NCBI GenBank assembly: GCA_964446285.1
Contig: CAYUNT010000069.1
Coordinates: 1 to 19,708 of the forward strand
Source of the DNA: CAYUNT01 sp964446285
GTDB lineage: Bacteria > Sumerlaeota > Sumerlaeia > SLMS01 > CAYUNT01
Direction of reading: 5' to 3'
Length of the DNA stretch: 19,708 nt
Shown here piece by piece: positions 7,884 through 14,434 of the stretch (positions are counted from its first letter, which is position 1; each line of letters opens with the position of its first letter). The position numbers and the translations under genes were made by a program. Below the pieces are notes generated by a model. It made no database searches, was not told where the DNA came from, and saw only the letters and a program-made list of their open reading frames with translations.

Positions 7884-8924
7884 TCAGGCCGCCTTTGCCG
7901 GAAGGAGTTCGCGCAATTTGCGCAGCAGGGCAAGCGGGCGGCCAGCCGCAAGGACTTCGCGCGCCCTTCTCAGACCCTCCGCCAGATCGCTCACCTCGCC
8001 CGCCACCCAGAGCGCCGCCGCCGCGTTGAGCGCCGCCGCGTCCGTCCGGGGGCCTGGACGGCCCGCCAGAACTTCTTCTTCGAGAATGCGCGCATTTTCC
8101 TCGGGCGAACCGCCTGCGAGTTCCGTCGTTCGCATAGGCAGCAAATCCAAATCCTCAGGGTCGATCACCTTGTGCCGGATGCCGCCATCCGCCGTCACCT
8201 CGCGCGCGGAAGTGGGCGCGGCCAAAGTGATTTCATCGAGGCGGTCGCCACCGTGGACAATCAATGCCTTCTCGATCCCAAGGCGCGCAATGGCTTCGGC
8301 GACGAGGTCCATCAACGCCGCATCCGGCACGCCGATCAGCTGATGCGTCGGACGCGCGGGATTGGCCAGCGGACCGCACAAATTGAAGAGCGTGCGGATT
8401 CCAATCTCGCGGCGCGGCCCGGCGGCGTGGCGCATGGCCGGATGATACTTCGGAGCAAAAAGGAAACACAAACCCGCCTCGGCCAGGGCGCGCGCCGCCG
8501 CCTCGGCTGGCGGAGCCGTGTCGATGCCAAGGGCCGCCATTACGTCCGCGCTTCCGCAGCCGCTCGACACGGATTTGTTGCCGTGCTTGGCCACGGGCAC
8601 CCCGGCGGCCGCAACAACAAACGCCGTTGCAGTCGAGATATTATAGGTTCCAGCGCGGTCGCCGCCCGTTCCGCAGGTGTCCATCAGCCGCTCGATGCCT
8701 TCCGGACGCGGGAAGGCCTCCATGCGCACGCGCATTGCGCGCACAAATCCGACGAGGCAATCGACCGTCTCGCCCCGGACGCGAAGCAGCGACAAAAATG
8801 CGCCGATTTGCGCGGGGGTCGCTACACCATCCATGATTTCCAGCGCCACCGCTTGCGCTTCCTGCTCCGAAATCTCCGCGCCCTTGCCTCCCGCCGCCAG
8901 CCGTTCAATTGCCTCGCGAATCAT
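7884..8924 (-). CDS. trpD: Anthranilate phosphoribosyltransferase
   Basis: Transfers phosphoribose from PRPP to anthranilate. It has 346 residues with the PRPP-binding glycine loop DTCGTGGD (82-89), NIST (95-98), KHGNKSVSS (113 on), FNLCGPLANP and the later HGGDRLDE acidic metal-binding stretch. It is monofunctional: there is no glutaminase domain at the N-terminus, and trpG lies further upstream. The ATG at 8924 has an AAAGGAG ribosome site 7 nt upstream. It follows the methyltransferase gene by 54 nt and precedes trpC by 5 nt. Confidence 0.97.
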   Translation of the reverse strand: MIREAIERLAAGGKGAEISEQEAQAVALEIMDGVATPAQIGAFLSLLRVRGETVDCLVGFVRAMRVRMEAFPRPEGIERLMDTCGTGGDRAGTYNISTATAFVVAAAGVPVAKHGNKSVSSGCGSADVMAALGIDTAPPAEAAARALAEAGLCFLFAPKYHPAMRHAAGPRREIGIRTLFNLCGPLANPARPTHQLIGVPDAALMDLVAEAIARLGIEKALIVHGGDRLDEITLAAPTSAREVTADGGIRHKVIDPEDLDLLPMRTTELAGGSPEENARILEEEVLAGRPGPRTDAAALNAAAALWVAGEVSDLAEGLRRAREVLAAGRPLALLRKLRELLPAKAA

Positions 8925-8978
8925 GTTGGGTCTCCTTTTCCTTTCTCATATTTCATCAAGGTTCGGCGGAATTCCGGC

Positions 8979-9623
8979 CTATTCCACCATTTTCCGCGCT
9001 GTCACGCGGTCGCAGCAATGTTTGTGCGCTAGGCCGCTCGACATGCAGTCAAAGATGTCCTCGCCGCACGATTCGAGTTTCCAATCGGCGTAAAATGCAA
9101 ACAACTCCCCCGTTTTCCAGAGCGTTCCGTTCGAGTCCGCATCGGGCGCGGGGGCGATGAATGGCTTATCGACAAATACATTGAAGATGTGAAGTCCGCT
9201 GGGCCGAGTGTGGGCGCGATAATTGTCGAACACTTCCGCGCGCAACTCCGGGCGAAGGCAATGCAGCGTCCCGGTCGAAAAAAGAATATCGAACGGCTCG
9301 CACAGGCGGAATGTGTTGATATCGGCCTCGAAGGCATCGACCTCGACTCCGGCGGCCTGCGCGAGTTCGCGGGTTTTGCGAACCCCCTCCGGCGAGAAGT
9401 CAAACGCGGACACATGATAGCCGTTTCGCGCGAAAAAAACGGCGTTGCGCCCTTCGCCGCATCCGATGTCGAGCACGCGCAACGGGCGGTCGGGCGGCAG
9501 CAGATGCAGCGCCTCGAAACACGAATCCGAAGGCCGCACGCCCCAATAGTAATTAGTGCCTCGATACGCCCGGTCATAAGCGTTGCGCGTTTTGTCGGCG
9601 GAAGCATTATTATCAGCATTCAT
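8979..9623 (-). CDS. Class I SAM-dependent methyltransferase (TehB-like)
   Basis: The 214-residue protein has a Rossmann-type SAM-binding motif, LDIGCGEGRNAVFFARNGY (51-69), followed by an acidic strand-2 end, FDFSPEGV. The N-terminus YYWGVRPSD and the general layout recall TehB-like methyltransferases. The C-terminus (FDCMSSGLAHKHCCDRVTARKM) is rich in Cys and His. The substrate cannot be told from sequence. It lies between trpG and trpD in the same direction, 54 nt before trpD, with an AAGGA about 10 nt before its ATG. The gap to trpG is 204 nt and repeat-filled, so it looks inserted into the operon. No tryptophan-related role is known for this type. Confidence 0.85.
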   Translation of the reverse strand: MNADNNASADKTRNAYDRAYRGTNYYWGVRPSDSCFEALHLLPPDRPLRVLDIGCGEGRNAVFFARNGYHVSAFDFSPEGVRKTRELAQAAGVEVDAFEADINTFRLCEPFDILFSTGTLHCLRPELRAEVFDNYRAHTRPSGLHIFNVFVDKPFIAPAPDADSNGTLWKTGELFAFYADWKLESCGEDIFDCMSSGLAHKHCCDRVTARKMVE

Positions 9624-9651
9624 GGCTGGCGAATCCTTTATGGCACAATAT

Positions 9652-9714
9652 AGGACCTATGCGACGTATGAGACCTACGGGACCTGTGAGACTTAGGCGA
9701 CCTATGGGACACAT
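9652..9714 (+). repeat. Nonamer tandem repeat, seven units (consensus about GGGACCTAT)
   Basis: Seven consecutive 9-bp units can be laid out without gaps: aggacctat, gcgacgtat, gagacctac, gggacctgt, gagacttag, gcgacctat, gggacacat. The units are degenerate but the GAC core is kept at constant phase. They lie just upstream of the methyltransferase start. A second array of the same family, in reverse complement, is at 18139-18174. Confidence 0.8.
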
Positions 9715-9766
9715 GATACCAATGCGGCTCGCGCAAACCACCCACTTTCTGGAATTCTTTTCTCTT

Positions 9767-9793
9767 CACTGTTCACTGCCTCACTGCGCACTG
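9767..9793 (+). repeat. Short CACTG-cored repeat, four units
   Basis: CACTG recurs at 9767, 9774, 9782 and 9789 (spacing 7, 8, 7), between the nonamer array and the heptamer array in the 204-nt gap 9624-9827. It looks like a degenerate heptamer array. No function is visible. Confidence 0.5.
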
Positions 9794-9809
9794 CCCCCTT
9801 TCTTTCTCC

Positions 9810-9837
9810 CAACTCACAACCCACAACTCACAACTCA
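9810..9837 (+). repeat. Heptamer tandem repeat CAACYCA, four units, overlapping the trpG 3' end
   Basis: Four exact-phase 7-bp units (caactca, caaccca, caactca, caactca) cover 9810-9837. The last units overlap trpG: on the minus strand they encode the final Glu-Leu and the TGA stop (9828-9830). The same heptamer occurs at 12275-12306 and, reverse-complemented, at 11609-11636. Confidence 0.85.
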
Positions 9838-10391
9838 AGAAAATTCCTCAGCAGCGTCTTCCCCTCGGCCGTGAGGACCGATTCGGGATGAAATTGCACG
9901 CCCCATATAGGATATTCTTTGTGGCGAAGGGCCATAACAAGGCCGTCGGCGGACCACGCCTCGACCTCCAGGCAATCAGGAAGCGTGTCGCGCCGCACGA
10001 TGAGCGAATGATAGCGCGTGGCTACGAACGGATTAGGCAATCCAGCCAATATCCCATGCCCGGTATGGAATATCTCAGATGTCTTGCCGTGAACAACTTG
10101 CGGAGCGCGTATGACCTCGCCGCCAAACACATCGCCAATCGCCTGATGGCCCAGGCAAACGCCGAGCGTTGGGATGCGCCGACCGAGCCGCGCAATCGCA
10201 TCACGAGAAACTCCCGCCTCGCGCGGCGTGCATGGACCCGGCGAAATAACCATCCGCTCGGGCTGGAGCGCTTCGAGCGCCTCGACGCTCATCTGGTCGT
10301 TGCGCACCACGCGCATCTCCGCGCCCAATTCGCCAAGATACTGAACCAGGTTGTAGGTAAAACTGTCGTAGTTGTCGATTACAAGCAGCAT
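9828..10391 (-). CDS. trpG: Anthranilate synthase glutaminase component
   Basis: Class I glutamine amidotransferase that supplies ammonia to TrpE. From the ATG at 10391 it has 187 residues, the usual TrpG/PabA size. VIDNYDSFTYNLVQYLG at the N-terminus, SPGPCTP, the nucleophile Cys79 in GVCLGHQ and the catalytic His168-Pro-Glu170 in FHPES are present. The frame runs on upstream to 10535, but that stretch is Arg-rich, overlaps trpS and precedes the invariant family N-terminus, so it is rejected. An AGAGG lies 9 nt before the chosen ATG. It could serve folate synthesis (PabA) as well; context favours trp. The stop codon falls inside a heptamer repeat array. trpS lies 82 nt upstream. Confidence 0.96.
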   Translation of the reverse strand: MLLVIDNYDSFTYNLVQYLGELGAEMRVVRNDQMSVEALEALQPERMVISPGPCTPREAGVSRDAIARLGRRIPTLGVCLGHQAIGDVFGGEVIRAPQVVHGKTSEIFHTGHGILAGLPNPFVATRYHSLIVRRDTLPDCLEVEAWSADGLVMALRHKEYPIWGVQFHPESVLTAEGKTLLRNFLEL

Positions 10392-10473
10392 GGATGTGGG
10401 CCTCTTTCGCCGATGGCGAGGGCGCGCGCACCAGCCGGAACCGCGCAGCGCGCCTTCGCTTGGTTCGCGTTTT

Positions 10474-11595
10474 TTATCCGCGGTAAATGCTCCGGCCGAT
10501 GCCCATCGCCTCGCGGCAGGATTCGACCGTTTCAAGCGCGATGGGCGTGACGCGCTCGGCGTTCTCGCGCAAGAACGCCCTCACAGATTCTTCGCTGTTG
10601 GAGGGGTCATTGAAGCGCTCGATGATCGGAGCATTGAACTCCGAAACATATTTCGCCAGCGTGGTTTTCAGCGTTCCGTAGAACTTCTCGCCGCGCCGGT
10701 ATTTGCTCACGAAATCGAGATACACCTCACCGGGCGCGAGGATGTGCAGCAGCCGATACAGGACGCCAACGCCGGCGGGCATTTGCGGAATTACCGCCTC
10801 TGGTTCATTGTATTCGCCTTCGAGCGGCGATGGTTCCGTCGTGGTCGGCACGCCCTTGATTTTCGCCAGCACCGTTTTGGGATCATCGAGAAGATCGAGC
10901 GTGTTGTGGTCGCTCTTGCCCATTTTCGACGATCCATCGAGGCCCGGCAGCCGCAGCGCGCCGCGCGGAACCGGGCGCGGAACCTTGAGCGTTTCGCCGA
11001 AGCGGTGGTTGAAACGCTGCGCGATGTCGATGGTCATTTCCACATGCTGCCGCTGATCGTCGCCGACTGGCACTTTGTCCGCTCGCACAATCAGGATGTC
11101 CGCCGCCATCAGAACCGGGTATCCGAGCAGGCCATAGGAAAGCGGATTACCGAGCGCTGCCGCCGCCTCCGCGTTCCCGCCGCCGTTTTGCGCCGTTTCC
11201 GCCGCGCCAGACGCCTCGGTGAGTTTGGCCATTTTGTCTTTGTAGGTTGTGCCGCGTTCGAGGAATCCGATGTTTGTGACCATGCCGAGCAAAAGCGCCA
11301 GTTCCGCCGTGCAGGGCAGATCGCTCTGGCGGTAGATTACCGAGCGGCGCGGATCGAGTCCGCACGCCACATAAGTGCGAAGCATCTGGATCGTCTGGCG
11401 GTAGAAATCCTCGCGTTCAGTGATTGTCGTCAGCGCGTGATAATCCGCGATGAAGTAGTAGCAATTGTGGCCTTGCTCCTGGAGTTCGATGAACGAACGA
11501 ATCGCGCCGAAGTAGTTGCCATAATGCAGCCGCCCCGTTGGGCGGATTCCCGACAGGATGATTTCAGAGGGGGAAGTTGACGATTGAGACATCAT
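10474..11595 (-). CDS. trpS: Tryptophanyl-tRNA synthetase
   Basis: Class I aminoacyl-tRNA synthetase that activates tryptophan and charges tRNA-Trp. It has 373 residues, slightly long for the family (about 330). The HIGH-type motif is HYGN (24-27, in GRLHYGNYFG) and the KMSKS loop is KMGKS (224-228, in SSKMGKSDHN). GYPVLMAADIL and VGDDQRQHVE form the tryptophan/adenylate pocket. The extra length is mainly an Ala/Gly/Asn-rich stretch at about 127-150, just before that pocket. AAGGAG lies 5 nt before the ATG at 11595. It lies between the four-helix-bundle gene and trpG, inside the trp operon, so synthesis and use of tryptophan are probably transcribed together. Confidence 0.96.
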   Translation of the reverse strand: MMSQSSTSPSEIILSGIRPTGRLHYGNYFGAIRSFIELQEQGHNCYYFIADYHALTTITEREDFYRQTIQMLRTYVACGLDPRRSVIYRQSDLPCTAELALLLGMVTNIGFLERGTTYKDKMAKLTEASGAAETAQNGGGNAEAAAALGNPLSYGLLGYPVLMAADILIVRADKVPVGDDQRQHVEMTIDIAQRFNHRFGETLKVPRPVPRGALRLPGLDGSSKMGKSDHNTLDLLDDPKTVLAKIKGVPTTTEPSPLEGEYNEPEAVIPQMPAGVGVLYRLLHILAPGEVYLDFVSKYRRGEKFYGTLKTTLAKYVSEFNAPIIERFNDPSNSEESVRAFLRENAERVTPIALETVESCREAMGIGRSIYRG

Positions 11596-11608
11596 TGGGA
11601 CTCCTTAA

Positions 11609-11636
11609 GTTGTGGGTTGTGGGTTGTGAGTTGTGA
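11609..11636 (+). repeat. Heptamer tandem repeat GTTGTGR, four units, upstream of trpS
   Basis: Four in-phase units (gttgtgg, gttgtgg, gttgtga, gttgtga) lie immediately upstream of the trpS ribosome site. This is the reverse complement of the heptamer at 12275-12306 and 9810-9837. Together with 12275-12306 it flanks the four-helix-bundle gene as an inverted repeat. Confidence 0.85.
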
Positions 11637-11737
11637 GATTATAAAGAGCATTGTGGGGGTGATTGGAGCATGAAATGCAGGTATATTGCCAGGCGATTGA
11701 GTTGGAAATGATAGCAGGAATAGGGAGGGCATAGTAT

Positions 11738-12181
11738 CTATTTGGAGCCGCCCAGACTGGAAATTAGCGCATATAGCATTCTTTGAAGAACGTCTATTTC
11801 CGTAGCAATTTGTGCATGTTGTTCACGGGTCAGAAATCCAAGTTCCATGGAAAGCAAGGCTTGAGTGTCCAATTCAGCCAGACTGCCTTTGGCGATATAA
11901 AGAAATCGTAAAAAATCACCCGGACCTTTTCGCGCCTGTCCTTCGGCGATATTGGAAGGAACGGAAACCGCCGCCCGGCGCATCTGCGAAACAAGACCGA
12001 ACTGTTCGCCGCCAGGAAAACAGCAAGTCGCCAGGTAAATAGTCTTTGCCAAGTCAAGCCCCCTGCGCCACACATCTAAATCCCGATACGAAGAAGCCTT
12101 CTCCGCCACTTCGCCACTTCCGCCCTCCACCGGAATGCGATAAACTGCTGAATTACTAATGCCATCATTTTCGTTATTCAT
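11738..12181 (-). CDS. Four-helix-bundle protein (S23/intervening-sequence-protein family)
   Basis: The 147-residue protein carries the family signature from about 32 to 141: YRDLDVWRRG, then FP-GEQFGLVSQMRRAAVSVP, NIAEGQARKGPGDFLRF, and IAKGSLAELDT. Members of this family are small helical bundles first found encoded in intervening sequences of 23S rRNA genes, and they also occur elsewhere in genomes. Relatives act as accessory proteins of diversity-generating retroelements, but no reverse transcriptase is present here. The first 30 residues lie outside the domain. A strong GAGGAGG site lies 7 nt before the ATG at 12181. The gene is visibly richer in A+T than its neighbours, splits trpE from trpS, and is flanked by inverted heptamer arrays. 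These features suggest insertion into an older trp operon. Its molecular role is not known. Confidence 0.93.
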   Translation of the reverse strand: MNNENDGISNSAVYRIPVEGGSGEVAEKASSYRDLDVWRRGLDLAKTIYLATCCFPGGEQFGLVSQMRRAAVSVPSNIAEGQARKGPGDFLRFLYIAKGSLAELDTQALLSMELGFLTREQHAQIATEIDVLQRMLYALISSLGGSK

Positions 12182-12274
12182 GATTATTCCTCCTCATGCA
12201 TCCTGTCTCTTGATTTGCATTCATTCCCTTGGCTGCTCACAGATACAATCATCCTATCCAGCTTTCTTCTCCCC

Positions 12275-12306
12275 CAACTCACAACTCACAACCCACAACT
12301 CACAAC
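12275..12306 (+). repeat. Heptamer tandem repeat CAACYCA, four and a half units, downstream of trpE
   Basis: Units caactca, caactca, caaccca, caactca and a partial caac run in phase from 12275 to 12306, beginning five bases after the trpE stop codon in the direction of transcription. It is the inverted partner of 11609-11636 across the four-helix-bundle gene, and a paired transcript would form a stem of more than 20 bp around that gene. Confidence 0.85.
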
Positions 12307-12311
12307 ATTCC

Positions 12312-13871
12312 TCACTCCAGCCCCCTTTCCGCCATTTCAATTGCCTTCATAAGCGCGCGGGCTTTGCTGAGGGTTTCTTCATACTCGCGTTCGGGAACGC
12401 TGTCGGCCACGATGCCCGCTCCGGCCTGCACATGCGCCACATTGCCTTTGATCACCGCCGTGCGGATAGTGATGCAGGCGTCCATGTCGCCCCCAAACGC
12501 GAAATATCCCACCGCGCCCGCATAGGGCCCGCGGCGGTTTGGCTCGAGTTCGTCGATAATTTCCATCGCGCGGATTTTCGGCGCGCCGCTTACGGTTCCC
12601 GCCGGGAACGTGGCGGCCATGACGCCAAACGCATCTTCACCGGGCGGCAATTCGCCCACCACGTTCGAGACGATGTGCATCACGTGGCTGTATCGCTCGA
12701 TCTCCATAAATCCGTCCACACGAACCGTCCCGTGGGCGCACACGCGTCCGAGGTCGTTGCGCCCCAGGTCCACGAGCATCACGTGCTCGGCGCGCTCTTT
12801 TTCATCGGCCAGAAGGTCTTTTTCCAGCGCCGCATCCGCCTCGGGTGTCGCTCCGCGCGGGCGCGTTCCGGCGATAGGCCGCACGCAAGCCTGCCGGCCC
12901 ACTGTCCGCACAAGGATTTCCGGACTGGAACCCGCCAGTTTCAATTCTCCGCATTTCAGATAAAACATATACGGCGACGGATTAATCGCCCGGATGGCGC
13001 GATACACATCGAACGGATCGCACGTGATTTGTGTCGAGAGCCTCTGGCTCAGCACGACCTGGAAGATGTCGCCCGCCAGGATGTATTCCTTGGCCCGCCG
13101 CACCGACTCTTCAAACTGCTCCCGGCTCACGTTCGAGACAATCCGCAGGTTCGATCCCGCCCGGTCCGAATCCGCCAGGGGAATGCCTTGGGCAAGCGGA
13201 TCCGTATCGGGCGAGGCGGGAGTGCTGGGCGCAAAATAGGAAAGCGGAGCGCGAGGCGAAGTGATCGAGGGATTTCCGCGCAATTGATCGTGCAGCCGTT
13301 CGATCCGGTGAACCGCCCGCCGGTAGGCCGCATCCGGATCGCCGTTCACATGCGCGCAGGCGATGAGGATCATGCGCCGGCGGACGTGGTCAAAGGCCAC
13401 AAGCGTGTCCGCAAACATGAAAAACGCATCAGGCAATTCCAGATCATCGGGCTTTGTGTCGGGCAGCTTCTCGAAATCGCGCACGCAATCGTAGGCCATA
13501 TAGCCCACCGCTCCGCCATAAAATGGAGGCAGGCGCGGGTCTTCCACGGGGCGGTAGTGGTGCATCAGGTGGCGAAGCGTATCGAGCGGCGTCTGGCGCA
13601 CGAGGAAATCCTGTTCATCAGAGAAAAAGATTACCTCGTGTTCACCGCGCTTGCTTTTGAAAATCACCGAAGAATCCGCGCCGATGAACGAATAGCGCCC
13701 CAGTTGCTCGCCATTTTCGACGGATTCAAGCAGAAAGGCAAAACGCCCGCCGCCGATTTTGAGAAATGCCGACACAGGCGTTTCGAGATCCGCCAGCATC
13801 TCGCGCCAGACCGGAATCAGGTTTCCGTGGCGGGCTTTTTCGCGGAATTCTTCGAGGGAGGGCGAGATCAT
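12312..13871 (-). CDS. trpE: Anthranilate synthase component I
   Basis: Converts chorismate and ammonia (from TrpG) to anthranilate, the committed step. From the ATG at 13871 it has 519 residues, the usual size. The feedback-site stretch LLES (47-50) with GRYSFIG (58-64) suggests tryptophan inhibition. The chorismate-binding domain shows IAGTRPRG, DLGRNDLGRV, ATFPAGTVSGAPKIRAMEII and AGAGIVADSVPE. The frame opens further upstream to an ATG at 13958, but that ATG lies in the loop of a terminator hairpin and its extra 29 residues are Lys/Arg/Glu-rich and unlike the family. The ATG at 13871 has AGGAG about 7 nt before it. Expression is probably controlled by the attenuator just upstream. Confidence 0.97.
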   Translation of the reverse strand: MISPSLEEFREKARHGNLIPVWREMLADLETPVSAFLKIGGGRFAFLLESVENGEQLGRYSFIGADSSVIFKSKRGEHEVIFFSDEQDFLVRQTPLDTLRHLMHHYRPVEDPRLPPFYGGAVGYMAYDCVRDFEKLPDTKPDDLELPDAFFMFADTLVAFDHVRRRMILIACAHVNGDPDAAYRRAVHRIERLHDQLRGNPSITSPRAPLSYFAPSTPASPDTDPLAQGIPLADSDRAGSNLRIVSNVSREQFEESVRRAKEYILAGDIFQVVLSQRLSTQITCDPFDVYRAIRAINPSPYMFYLKCGELKLAGSSPEILVRTVGRQACVRPIAGTRPRGATPEADAALEKDLLADEKERAEHVMLVDLGRNDLGRVCAHGTVRVDGFMEIERYSHVMHIVSNVVGELPPGEDAFGVMAATFPAGTVSGAPKIRAMEIIDELEPNRRGPYAGAVGYFAFGGDMDACITIRTAVIKGNVAHVQAGAGIVADSVPEREYEETLSKARALMKAIEMAERGLE

Positions 13872-13937
13872 GGTTTTCTCCTCTTCTTCTTTTCCGCGCT
13901 TCTTGCGCGGCGGACCGAAACTCGCTTTGCGGCGGGC

Positions 13938-13968
13938 AAAATAAAAAGGGCGCCGCATTCGGCGCCCT
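13938..13968 (-). terminator. Terminator hairpin in the trpE leader
   Basis: On the minus strand AGGGCGCCG (13968-13960) pairs perfectly with CGGCGCCCT (13955-13947) around a 4-nt loop. It is followed by TTTTTATTTT (13947-13938). This is a textbook intrinsic terminator that ends about 66 nt before the trpE start codon, where a terminator only makes sense as a regulatory (attenuation) element. Confidence 0.82.
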
Positions 13969-14080
13969 ATTCAGGTTCTCAGCCTTTCAGACTCTCCCGG
14001 TCATGCCGGTGGAGAGCACCCGGCCAGGGCGCCAATCGAATATAAGCCGCGCCACCCCCACGCCAAAAAGGCGCCCCCTT
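13938..14080 (-). promoter_or_regulatory. Candidate trp transcription attenuator
   Basis: Four copies of a self-complementary block lie in order on the minus strand. Segment 1 is GGGCGCC (14076-14070), segment 2 GGCGCCC (14033-14027), segment 3 GGGCGCC (within 13968-13960) and segment 4 GGCGCCC (within 13955-13947). So 1:2, 2:3 and 3:4 can each pair over 7-9 bp, and 3:4 is the terminator with its T-tract. Two Trp codons (14058-14060 and 14052-14054) lie between segments 1 and 2, where a stalled ribosome would mask 1 and free 2 to pair with 3. This is the classic trp arrangement. The weak point is that the leader frame continues through segment 2 to a stop at 14001-14003, not before it. GGCGCC-type blocks also arise easily in GC-rich DNA. 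Confidence 0.55.
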
Positions 14081-14144
14081 GTCCCGCAACAATGCGGAAC
14101 GCAACGCAACTTGGATTGTTTGCTAGAAAGGCCCTGGAAGGCAT
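14001..14144 (-). CDS. Possible trp leader peptide containing Trp-Gly-Trp
   Basis: This 47-codon frame begins at an ATG (14144) and has Trp29 and Trp31 in FLAWGWRGLYS, just after attenuator segment 1. No good ribosome site precedes the ATG. A shorter version from TTG at 14066-14064 (TTG GCG TGG GGG TGG) would have AAGGGGG about 7 nt upstream. Trp leader peptides are usually 14-30 residues, so 47 is long. A different frame across the same DNA is also open (13987-14442). The Trp codons are seen; translation is inferred. Confidence 0.35.
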   Translation of the reverse strand: MPSRAFLANNPSCVAFRIVAGQGGAFLAWGWRGLYSIGALAGCSPPA

Positions 14145-14305
14145 AAAATTCAAACAAGATCGATGCGAAATGACGTTCATACGCGGCCTGCGCCGCCAAA
14201 CGGCGCTCATTTCCCCCGCCTCCTTCTCTTTCCGCAAGAGGAATTTTCACCTCGACACGAGCGTGAGAGAAGTTCTTGACGACTCCCGTCTCCACATAAA
14301 CAACA

Positions 14306-14333
14306 TATATAGGTGAGGAGGAAGAGCCGCCAA
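14306..14333 (-). promoter_or_regulatory. Candidate sigma-70-type promoter for the trp operon
   Basis: On the minus strand TTGGCG (14333-14328) and TATATA (14311-14306) are separated by 16 nt. Transcription would start near 14299 and give a leader of about 330 nt up to the attenuator terminator, which is long. No other better pair was seen between here and 14150. Tentative. Confidence 0.3.
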
Positions 14334-14346
14334 AAGCCTTGATTAT

Positions 14347-14376
14347 TTGACCGGCGGCAAATCCATCCGTTATTCG
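14347..14376 (+). promoter_or_regulatory. Candidate promoter for the HEPN gene pair
   Basis: TTGACC (14347-14352) matches the -35 consensus in five of six bases. TATTCG (14371-14376), 18 nt on, is a poor -10. It lies about 60 nt before the HEPN start. Tentative. Confidence 0.25.
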
Positions 14377-14434
14377 CGGACCGGCAATGGCAATGCTGCC
14401 CAAAATGTGAAGGCAAAACGAAAGGATTTTGTAT

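Noticed and set aside
9652..9837. CRISPR array
   Set aside because: The repeats are 7-9 bp in direct tandem with no spacers, and there are no cas genes in the window.
10392..10535. N-terminal extension of trpG
   Set aside because: It is Arg-rich, overlaps the trpS end and precedes the conserved TrpG N-terminus; the ATG at 10391 fits the family.
11738..12181. Diversity-generating retroelement accessory gene
   Set aside because: The four-helix-bundle family resembles Avd, but there is no reverse transcriptase or template/variable repeat pair in the window.
12159..14045. 628-codon plus-strand frame opposite trpE
   Set aside because: It is antisense to an unmistakable trpE, has a His/Arg-rich shadow composition and no domain.
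14276..14311. Plus-strand TTGACG followed by TATATA
   Set aside because: The spacer is 24 nt, too long for a normal sigma-70 promoter.
14092..14316. Plus-strand frame of 74 codons in the trp leader region
   Set aside because: It overlaps the leader on the opposite strand, has no ribosome site and no recognisable motif.
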